Source: Nibribacter ruber (GTDB lineage Bacteria; Bacteroidota; Bacteroidia; Cytophagales; Hymenobacteraceae). From it: a DNA stretch of 64,000 bases. Location of the stretch: contig NZ_CP047897.1 of assembly GCF_009913235.1 (NCBI RefSeq), positions 3,223,001-3,287,000 on the forward strand. Direction: 5' to 3'. Below the pieces are notes generated by a model. It was not told where the DNA came from and searched no databases. It worked only from the letters and a program-made list of their open reading frames with translations. Shown here piece by piece: positions 57,705-64,000 of this stretch. Within the stretch, counting starts at the first letter, position 1; the number at the start of each line of letters is the position of its first letter. Position numbers and translations under genes: made by a program.

Positions 57705-58568
57705 CTAGAAGTTGGGAGACAACAGGTACTTGCTGTAGAAATCGTCAATCACCTTTACGGCGTCAGTGGCGTTGTCTACCAGGTGTACCAGGTCCATGTC
57801 TTCTGGGCTGATGTTGCTTTCCTGGTGCAACATGACGTCTCTGATCCAGTCAAACATGCCCTGCCAGTAGGCTTTGCCCACCAACACAATAGGGAAACGG
57901 CCAATTTTCTTGGTCTGGATGAGGGTGATGGCTTCAAACAACTCGTCCAACGTTCCAAAACCACCGGGCATGCCAATGAAGCCCTGAGCGTATTTCACAA
58001 ACATCACCTTGCGCACAAAGAAGTAGTCAAAGTTGATGAGCTTGTCTGGGTCAATGTAAATGTTGTTGAACTGCTCAAACGGCAAGTGGATGTTCAAGCC
58101 CACAGATCGTCCGCCTTCTGAGTGCGCACCTTTGTTACCGGCTTCCATGATGCCCGGTCCACCGCCCGTGATCACGCCGTAACCATGGCGTACCAGCTTG
58201 GCGGCAATCTCCTCTGCCATGATGTAATAAGGGTTGTCTGCCTTGGTACGGGCACTGCCGAAGATAGACACGCAAGGTCCAATCTTGGCCATCTTCTCAA
58301 AGCCTTCCACAAACTCAGACATCACCTTGAAGATCTGCCAGGAGTCGGCTATTTTAATCTCGTTCCAGTTCTTGTCTGTGAACGCCTCTCTAATGCGCTT
58401 GTCATCCTCAGAGATCTGGGGCACCTCGCGCTTGGCTAGCTTTTTGGCCTCTTGCAGAGAGCTTGCTTTGTTGTCATTGGCATCTGGTTGAACAATGGTC
58501 TGGCCACTGCCCACGTTGCTTACCTCGTCTTGCAACTTGGTTTTGCTGGTTTTTCTCAACTTCGTCAT
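57705..58568 (-). CDS. LOG-family nucleotide phosphoribohydrolase
   Basis: 287 residues from ATG 58568 (MTKLRKTSKT); a TTG at 58580 is less likely. A LOG (lonely guy, TIGR00730-like) domain sits in the C-terminal two thirds: VSIFGSARTKADNPYYIMAE, GVITGGGPGIMEAGNKGAHS, and the signature PGGFGTLDELFEAITLIQTK. Such proteins release the base from nucleoside 5'-monophosphates (cytokinin type or AMP). The first 80 residues are a charged, low-complexity extension not seen in short LOGs. It is cytosolic. Palindrome copy 32 begins 14 bp upstream of the start codon. Confidence 0.9.
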   Translation of the reverse strand: MTKLRKTSKTKLQDEVSNVGSGQTIVQPDANDNKASSLQEAKKLAKREVPQISEDDKRIREAFTDKNWNEIKIADSWQIFKVMSEFVEGFEKMAKIGPCVSIFGSARTKADNPYYIMAEEIAAKLVRHGYGVITGGGPGIMEAGNKGAHSEGGRSVGLNIHLPFEQFNNIYIDPDKLINFDYFFVRKVMFVKYAQGFIGMPGGFGTLDELFEAITLIQTKKIGRFPIVLVGKAYWQGMFDWIRDVMLHQESNISPEDMDLVHLVDNATDAVKVIDDFYSKYLLSPNF

Positions 58569-58581
58569 AATAGCTTTCAAT

Positions 58582-58619
58582 CGTTTTTGCCCTGTTTTCT
58601 GGAAAATACGCCAAAAACA
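58582..58619. repeat. 38-bp intergenic palindrome, copy 32
   Basis: Just upstream of the LOG start codon on the minus strand, so in its leader. Left arm CGTTTTTGCCCTG, right GCCAAAAACA. Confidence 0.8.
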
Positions 58620-58800
58620 GAGCGGGTACTACAATAGGATGTTGGCCTCTGGCCCCGCGGGGAGAAAGCCGGTAGCGTGCACAGATAGAGGCCGGTGCGC
58701 CTTTGGTTAGGGTTGCCTGAAACAAAAATGTGAGACGCAGACACCGGCAGGACCTTTTCCAAGATCCAGCAGAAGCGTTTCACACTAAGATCCAGGGACG

Positions 58801-60054
58801 TTATTTTGACCGGATGGCCACCACGGGGTCAAGGTGGGAAGCAATCACCGCCGGGATGATACCCGACAGGACCCCGATCACGACCGATACGCCCAACCCT
58901 AACAGGATGTTGCCGGGCGTAAGGATAATTTCCAGCGTTCCCATGGGAATGAAGGTGATCAGAGACACCAACAAGATGCCCACGCCACCGCCAATCAAAC
59001 TCAGGAACACAGACTCAAACAGGAACTGGAACAAGATGAAGAAGTTCTTAGCCCCCAGAGATTTTTGAATGCCTATGATGTTGGTGCGCTCTTTCACAGA
59101 CACGAACATGATGTTGGCAATACCAAAGCCGCCCACCAAGATGGAGAAGCCGCCAATCACCCAGCCTGCCAGACCAATGATGGAGAACAGGTTGCTGATC
59201 TCGTCCTGCATCATCTCTGAGCGGTTCACGGCAAAGCTATCATCTTGGTAAGGCTTTAAGCCCCGTATGGTGCGCATTTTGCCGCGCACCTCATACTCCA
59301 GGTTCTTGAGGCCAGGGTCGTCTACCCGGCCTTTGATCATGAGCGACGGCTGCACGCCTCTGGGGCCGCCGGCAAACATCTTCCCAAACGCACCAAACGG
59401 CACGTAGGAGTTCTTGTCATTGGTGGGCAGACCTTCAAACAGACCGGCACCCTGTTTCTCCATGATACCGATGACCGTAAACCGCTGGCCCGCTACTTTG
59501 ATGGTTTTTCCTACCCCGTTGCCCTGCGGAAACAGGTTCTGGGCCACCTCATGGCCAATGATGATCACGTTGCGGGAGCCTTCTATCTCTTGTTGCGTGA
59601 AAAAACGGCCTATTTGTATGGGCACCTCGGCCACCTGGTTAAAGTTTAAAGACACGCCCTGCATCATAATGCCGGTCATGCTGTTGTTGAGGTACTTAAA
59701 GGTATTGCCGCCGCGCCGGGACACAATGGCCACGCCCTCGTCGTTCTCTAAGGTTTCATCTAAGTAGCGGTACTCGCGCACGGTGGCGGGTGGGCGCTTC
59801 ATGTACTCCCACCAGGGCATGTCATCGCCTTTAAAAATCCAGGGCCACTTTTCAATGTAGATGATGCGCTCGCCTACAAAGCTCATGCTCTGCCTAATGC
59901 TTCGCTCTAAAGAGTCCACCACCGTAAAAACAGAGATGATGGCAAAAATGCCTATGGTCACGCCCAGCAATGAGAGTAACGTACGCAACAGATTGGACCT
60001 CAGGGCCTGCATCGCGAAGCGTAAACTTTCAAAAACCAGACGTAAATAGATCAT
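58801..60054 (-). CDS. ABC transporter permease (MacB/FtsX type)
   Basis: 417 residues. N-terminal helix (about 20-42), a large periplasmic MacB-like core domain (about 45-280, with QMGRFFTQQEIEGSRNVIII-like ENVIIG region and GQRFTVIGIMEKQG), then three more helices near the C-terminus in the FtsX domain (NIIGIQKSLGAKNFFILFQF). It would work with an ATPase of the MacB/LolD type, not present next to it, in export of antibiotics, peptides or lipoproteins. Gene order differs from a classical macAB cluster. Divergent from queA. Confidence 0.9.
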   Translation of the reverse strand: MIYLRLVFESLRFAMQALRSNLLRTLLSLLGVTIGIFAIISVFTVVDSLERSIRQSMSFVGERIIYIEKWPWIFKGDDMPWWEYMKRPPATVREYRYLDETLENDEGVAIVSRRGGNTFKYLNNSMTGIMMQGVSLNFNQVAEVPIQIGRFFTQQEIEGSRNVIIIGHEVAQNLFPQGNGVGKTIKVAGQRFTVIGIMEKQGAGLFEGLPTNDKNSYVPFGAFGKMFAGGPRGVQPSLMIKGRVDDPGLKNLEYEVRGKMRTIRGLKPYQDDSFAVNRSEMMQDEISNLFSIIGLAGWVIGGFSILVGGFGIANIMFVSVKERTNIIGIQKSLGAKNFFILFQFLFESVFLSLIGGGVGILLVSLITFIPMGTLEIILTPGNILLGLGVSVVIGVLSGIIPAVIASHLDPVVAIRSK

Positions 60055-60111
60055 TCTACTCCTTATAGTAACTTAGTTGGCTAAAAGTAAAATAAATTAA
60101 GACAATCTGCC

Positions 60112-60119
60112 TACCTTTG
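60112..60119 (+). promoter_or_regulatory. Bacteroidota -7 box for queA
   Basis: TACCTTTG, exact TAnnTTTG, 41 bp before ATG 60161. No convincing -33 box. Confidence 0.5.
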
Positions 60120-60160
60120 CCCTCTATTTTTGTAGATATTTTAATACCGTAATATTAAAT

Positions 60161-61207
60161 ATGAAGTTATCAGAGTTCAGATTTGAGTTGCCAGAAGATC
60201 TATTGGCCACTCACCCGGCCACCAATCGCGACGAGGCCCGCATGATGGTCCTGCACCGTGACAGTGGCAAGATTGAGCACAAAATCTTCAAAGACATTAT
60301 TGGCTATTTTGACGAAGGCGACGTGATGGTGACCAACAACACCAAAGTGTTTCCGGCGCGCATGTACGGCAATAAGGAGAAGACCGGTGCCAAGATTGAG
60401 GTGTTCTTGCTACGTGAACTGGACAAGCGCATTCACCTGTGGGACGTACTGGTAGACCCGGCGCGCAAGATACGGGTAGGCAACAAACTCTATTTTGGGG
60501 AAAGCGACCTGGTAGCCGAAGTCATTGACAACACTACCTCTAGAGGCCGTACCATCAAGTTCTTGTTTGACGGCACGGATGAGGAGTTCTACAAGACCAT
60601 TCATGACCTAGGCGAGACCCCCTTGCCTAAATACATCAAGCGCGAGCCAGAGCCAGAAGACCAAGAGCGTTACCAGACGGTGTACGCAGAGATCACCGGC
60701 GCCGTGGCCGCCCCAACCGCCGGTCTGCACTTCACCAAAGAGGTGTTGAAGCGCCTGGAGTTGAAAGGCGTGGACGTGGCGCCTATCACCTTGCACGTAG
60801 GTTTGGGTACTTTCCGTCCGGTAGACGTAGAAGACCTGACCAAGCACAAGATGGACTCTGAGCAGTTCTTCGTGACGGAGGAGACCGCCAACGTGGTCAA
60901 CAAAGCCCTGGACGCCAAGAAACGCGTGTGTGCCATTGGTACCACGTCTATGCGCGCCATGGAGTCTTCGGTGTCTGCCAACAGCCGCCTGAAGCCCAAT
61001 GAAGGCTGGACGGACAAGTTCATCTTCCCTCCGTATGACTTCAAAATCGCCAACAGCTTAATCACCAACTTCCACATGCCGGAGTCTACGCTGCTCATGA
61101 TGGCAGCGGCCTTTGGCGGCTATGACCTGGTCATGGAAGCCTACAGAACCGCCATCAAGGAAGAGTATAAGTTCTTCAGCTACGGTGACGTGATGTTGAT
61201 TCTGTAA
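60161..61207 (+). CDS. queA: S-adenosylmethionine:tRNA ribosyltransferase-isomerase
   Basis: 348 residues. Transfers and isomerises the ribosyl part of SAM to preQ1-modified tRNA, giving epoxyqueuosine. Family motifs: [20 protein letters not shown] at the start, [61 protein letters not shown] and the C-terminal [19 protein letters not shown]. It is a stand-alone gene with its own promoter and terminator. Normal length. The organism therefore uses the queuosine pathway at least from preQ1. Confidence 0.97.
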   Translation: MKLSEFRFELPEDLLATHPATNRDEARMMVLHRDSGKIEHKIFKDIIGYFDEGDVMVTNNTKVFPARMYGNKEKTGAKIEVFLLRELDKRIHLWDVLVDPARKIRVGNKLYFGESDLVAEVIDNTTSRGRTIKFLFDGTDEEFYKTIHDLGETPLPKYIKREPEPEDQERYQTVYAEITGAVAAPTAGLHFTKEVLKRLELKGVDVAPITLHVGLGTFRPVDVEDLTKHKMDSEQFFVTEETANVVNKALDAKKRVCAIGTTSMRAMESSVSANSRLKPNEGWTDKFIFPPYDFKIANSLITNFHMPESTLLMMAAAFGGYDLVMEAYRTAIKEEYKFFSYGDVMLIL

Positions 61208-61213
61208 ATATTC

Positions 61214-61251
61214 CGTTTTTAGCCTCTTTTGGCGAAAACAACCCAAAAACG
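61214..61251. repeat. 38-bp palindrome, copy 33, sharing an arm with a terminator
   Basis: Begins 6 bases after the queA stop. The last AAAAACG is also the left arm of the queA terminator. Confidence 0.8.
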
Positions 61252-61276
61252 CCCTGGCCTTGGTCAGGGCGTTTTT
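61245..61276. terminator. Terminator of queA
   Basis: A 12-bp stem AAAAACGCCCTG / CAGGGCGTTTTT with an 8-base loop and T-rich tail. Confidence 0.88.
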
Positions 61277-61322
61277 GTTTTATTCTCAAGCGGTTAGCGG
61301 TTGTAAAAAATAAATCTGCTTC

Positions 61323-61354
61323 TTTGCAGGGGCTGGCAAGAGGCTGTACCTTTA
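61323..61354 (+). promoter_or_regulatory. Promoter of the right-edge kinase
   Basis: -33 TTTG (61323-61326), 20 bases, then TACCTTTA (61347-61354), one mismatch to TAnnTTTG. The leader to ATG 61539 is about 180 bases. Confidence 0.45.
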
Positions 61355-61538
61355 TAGGGTTATTTCTGAGGCGGCCTCACCGCAGATAGTGTAGGTTGGT
61401 TGGCAGAGGTGATGTTGGGCTGTGCCCGGCCTGTGACTATCCCCCTTGAACAGACCAGTAAGCCTTTTTCTGCCGCTCAACGGGCAAAGAAGGAACGCGG
61501 CCCTCTATTTTAGTGTAGAGGTAATATAGGTAAGGTAT

Positions 61539-64000
61539 ATGTTTGCAGATGACGCTCTTCTTTCCACTCCCTCCGGGACCAGGAAAAGCCAGAAACAGGA
61601 CTTGGTGAAAGAGCTGGAGGCCGCCAAAAAGCGCCTTCAGCAGCTGCAGGAAGAATTGTATCTGGCCAAAGGCGAGTTGTACCTGTTCACTGAGCATGGC
61701 ATTCTGCAGTCTCCGGGTACGGCGGCCCAACAAGAGCTGGACCTCAACGAGTACCAACGCATTGTCTCTCTGGAGCGCTTAGGCAAAGAAGTGCTGGAGA
61801 TGAACGCCTCGCCCAAATACTCGCTCAAAGACACCATTACCTTCTACCTTTCTGGCATTGAGAAGATACACAGGGGTATGCTCATGTCCTTTATGCGGCT
61901 GGAAGGCGACAAGCTCTACAGTTTTGCCGCGCCCAGCCTGCCCCAGAGCTATTGTGACCTGCTCAACGGTTCTACCATTGGAGACAACGTGGGCTCCTGC
62001 GGCACGGCGGCTTTTGTCAAAGAGAAGATAATAGCCGTAGACATAGCCAATGACCGGCGTTGGGAAGACTACAAAGACTTGGCGCTGCCCTATGGCCTGA
62101 AAGCCAGCTGGTCTTTCCCCATTAAAGGCTCCACCCAGCAGGTATTGGGCACGCTGGCCGTGTACTACAAACAAATAAAGGCGCCTACCCCCGCCGAAGA
62201 AAGCTCCCTGGAGAGCATCAAGAACTTGCTGCAGCTCATTCTGGAGAACAAGCTAGCCGAAGAGGCGCTGCGCCACAGCAATGAGCGGTACCATTTTGCC
62301 ACCTCGGCCACCCATGACGCCATCTATGACTGGGACGTGGTCACCAACAGCCTGTACTGGGGCGTAGGGTTTGAGAAAGTATTTGGCGTGGAGCGCACTC
62401 CGCAGACTTCTACCATTGCCTTTTGGACCAGCCTGCTGCACCCTTTAGACAGAGACCGCATTATCGCCTCGCTAGAAACCGCCTTGCAGGACAGCCAGTC
62501 AGATAAGTGGCAGATTGAATACCGGTCCCTGAGAAGCGATGGCACTACCGTGTTCATTGAAGAGCGCGGCTTCATCATACGGGACGATGCCGGTAAGGCC
62601 ACCAGGATGGTAGGCGCGGTGCAGAACATCACAGAACGGAAAAAGGCCGAGCAGGAACTGCGCAAACTCTCCTTCATTGCCAAGGAAACCATCAACGGGG
62701 TGCTCATCATTCACCTGGACGGTGCCCTGCACTGGATCAATGACGCCTTTACCAGAATGATGGGCTGGACCCTGGACGAAGTAAAAGGCAAGACCCCCAG
62801 CAGCCTCATGAACGGCCCCGATACCGACTTGGCTACCATTGACCAGGTGCACGCCCACATGGACAGCCGTCAGCCATTTGAGTGCGAACTGATGCAGTAC
62901 TCCAAAACCAAACAGCCGTATTGGTTTAGGTTGCAGATACAGCCCCTGGAGGACGCCAACGCAGAGGTAGACATGTTCTTTGTGCTGCTCACAGACATCA
63001 CCCAGAAAAAGGCCGAGGAGCAACAGCTGCGCCTGCTGGAGTCTGTGATCACCAACGCCAAAGATTCCATTGCCGTGAGCAAGGTGCCTGCCGTGCCGGG
63101 CGGCCTGCTGGAGACCATTTTCGTGAACCCGGCCTTTACGCAGGTAACCGGCTACACAGCAGAAGACGTGTTGGGCAAGGAGCTCAAAATGCTGGGCGGT
63201 CCCATAGTGGATGCCGCCCAGGGAGAGGCTCTCTTCCAGCTGGAGCAGGCAATCCAGACGGGTACGCCCTGTGAGATTGAACTGATCAACTACAAAAAGA
63301 ACGGAGAGAAGTACTGGGCGCACCTGGAGGCTATTCCTATCTACAACAAAACCGGTGAGCATGCCCATTGGCTGTTCGTGCACCAGGACATAACAGCTCG
63401 TAAGAACTATCAGGCAGAGCGCGAGGTCCTCATTGCCGAACTCACCCAGAACAACGCAGATTTAAAGCAATTCTCCTTCATCACGTCTCATAACCTGCGC
63501 GCGCCGCTCTCTAACTTGGTGGGCATCTCCAACCTGATAGACATGCAGGCCATCCCAGAGGGCAGAAACCGGGTGCTCATTGAGAAGTTCAAGGAATCTA
63601 CCGTGCAGCTGAACCACATCATTGACGACCTGCTGGAGATTCTGGTCATCAAGAACAACGTGGTCCTCCAGAAAGAACCGCTTTCTCTATCAGAAGCCTA
63701 CACCAGAGTGCAGAACTCCCTGGACCGGCTCCTGCAAGAAGTGCAGGGCCAGGTGCACCGGGACTTCACCGCCGGGGATGAGGTGCACTTTAACGCCGGC
63801 TACCTGCACAGCATCTTATTGAACCTGCTTTCCAACGCCATCAAGTACCGTTCTCCCCAGCGGCCGCTGCGCGTACAGGTGAAAACAGAGCGCACCCCAG
63901 ATGCCCTGGTGCTCACTTTCACAGATAATGGCCTTGGAATAGATTTAAACCGCTACAGAGACCGTATCTTTGGCCTGTACCAGCGCTTCCATGACAACCC
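61539..64000 (+). CDS. GAF/PAS sensor histidine kinase (3' end outside window)
   Basis: The frame is open from ATG 61539 to the right edge; 820 residues are visible. A short coiled-coil start (KELEAAKKRLQQLQEELYLA) is followed by a GAF domain (about 95-212, with LNGSTIGDNVGSCGTAAFVK and VLGTLAVYYKQ), and three PAS modules (about 247-370, 376-492, 497-622; PAC ends NITERKKAEQEL, DITQKKAEEQ, DITARKNY). DHp His651 is in FSFITSHNLRAPLSNLVGIS, and the HATPase N box LLNLLSNAIKYRSP and G1 DNGLGIDL are in view; the G2 box is cut off. No transmembrane helix, so cytosolic. The signal is unknown and no regulator is adjacent. Confidence 0.93.
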   Translation, partial: MFADDALLSTPSGTRKSQKQDLVKELEAAKKRLQQLQEELYLAKGELYLFTEHGILQSPGTAAQQELDLNEYQRIVSLERLGKEVLEMNASPKYSLKDTITFYLSGIEKIHRGMLMSFMRLEGDKLYSFAAPSLPQSYCDLLNGSTIGDNVGSCGTAAFVKEKIIAVDIANDRRWEDYKDLALPYGLKASWSFPIKGSTQQVLGTLAVYYKQIKAPTPAEESSLESIKNLLQLILENKLAEEALRHSNERYHFATSATHDAIYDWDVVTNSLYWGVGFEKVFGVERTPQTSTIAFWTSLLHPLDRDRIIASLETALQDSQSDKWQIEYRSLRSDGTTVFIEERGFIIRDDAGKATRMVGAVQNITERKKAEQELRKLSFIAKETINGVLIIHLDGALHWINDAFTRMMGWTLDEVKGKTPSSLMNGPDTDLATIDQVHAHMDSRQPFECELMQYSKTKQPYWFRLQIQPLEDANAEVDMFFVLLTDITQKKAEEQQLRLLESVITNAKDSIAVSKVPAVPGGLLETIFVNPAFTQVTGYTAEDVLGKELKMLGGPIVDAAQGEALFQLEQAIQTGTPCEIELINYKKNGEKYWAHLEAIPIYNKTGEHAHWLFVHQDITARKNYQAEREVLIAELTQNNADLKQFSFITSHNLRAPLSNLVGISNLIDMQAIPEGRNRVLIEKFKESTVQLNHIIDDLLEILVIKNNVVLQKEPLSLSEAYTRVQNSLDRLLQEVQGQVHRDFTAGDEVHFNAGYLHSILLNLLSNAIKYRSPQRPLRVQVKTERTPDALVLTFTDNGLGIDLNRYRDRIFGLYQRFHDN

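Larger units (their letters stand above)
61208..61538. other. Spacer between queA and GAF/PAS kinase
   Basis: Holds palindrome copy 33 (61214-61251), the queA terminator (61245-61276) and a promoter (61323-61354). The rest is an about 180-base leader with no recognised riboswitch. Confidence 0.6.

Noticed and set aside
1949-61251. CRISPR-like array made of the 38-bp repeats
   Set aside because: Copies are single and 1-5 kb apart with genes between, not regular spacers, and no cas genes are present.
1-64000. tRNA and rRNA genes
   Set aside because: I looked for T-loop-like and CCA-end patterns in the spacers and found no convincing cloverleaf, but a dedicated search was not possible.

Overview
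The window looks like chromosome of a pigmented, aerobic member of the Bacteroidota, most likely Cytophagales/Hymenobacteraceae (Rufibacter/Nibribacter/Pontibacter type). The evidence is a type IX secretion C-terminal domain protein (53174-55909), a TonB-dependent receptor with a carboxypeptidase-regulatory N-domain, DUF4142 lipoproteins, a LytS/LytTR pair, and promoters with the Bacteroidota TAnnTTTG -7 box. The genus is an inference. I saw no rRNA, tRNA or CRISPR array.

Layout. 1-6 kb: end of a multi-PAS histidine kinase, the tRNA threonylcarbamoyl gene (tsaC/sua5), a small lipoprotein and a DPP-IV-type peptidase. 6.6-22.7 kb: a scattered set of kynurenine-pathway genes, comprising 2-aminomuconate semialdehyde dehydrogenase, an SDR, 3-hydroxyanthranilate dioxygenase, a RidA-family deaminase candidate, ACMS decarboxylase, kynureninase and kynurenine 3-monooxygenase. 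They are interleaved with yebC, an NAD(P)-binding protein, a Na+/H+ antiporter, alkB, ogt, a zinc peptidase and a decayed Mrr-type nuclease. Together they would take kynurenine to 3-hydroxyanthranilate, then to aminomuconate and 4-oxalocrotonate. 22.8-37.5 kb: a CHASE/PAS kinase, a lipoprotein, a GNAT, LysR-YeiH, a LytTR/LytS pair, a TonB receptor, small envelope proteins and asnS. 37.7-51 kb: rpoN, membrane proteins, an M28 peptidase, a PaaG-like hydratase, four tandem DUF4142 lipoproteins plus a small lipoprotein, and uvrA. 51-64 kb: an AT-rich Imm11-like orphan, a D-threonine aldolase-like enzyme, the gliding/T9SS protein, a PepSY membrane protein, a LOG protein, an ABC permease, queA and a GAF/PAS kinase running off the right edge.

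The most striking structure is not a gene. A 38-bp palindrome (left arm about CGTTTTTRGCCTRTTTTC, right arm its complement) occurs 33 times by my count, about once per 2 kb. It lies in nearly every spacer between transcription units, often touching a stop codon or sharing an arm with an intrinsic terminator. One degenerate copy lies inside the ogt reading frame and one sits 2 bases before a start codon. Other repeats fill the same spacers: a 230-bp MITE-like element present twice in opposite orientation, two copies of a GTAGGGGCAATCCC inverted repeat, a nested 113-bp hairpin, and perfect palindromes of 68 bp and 48 bp.

Limits. Everything here was read by eye. Repeat counts, family assignments and the start sites that I moved inward from longer frames have not been checked by search or alignment.
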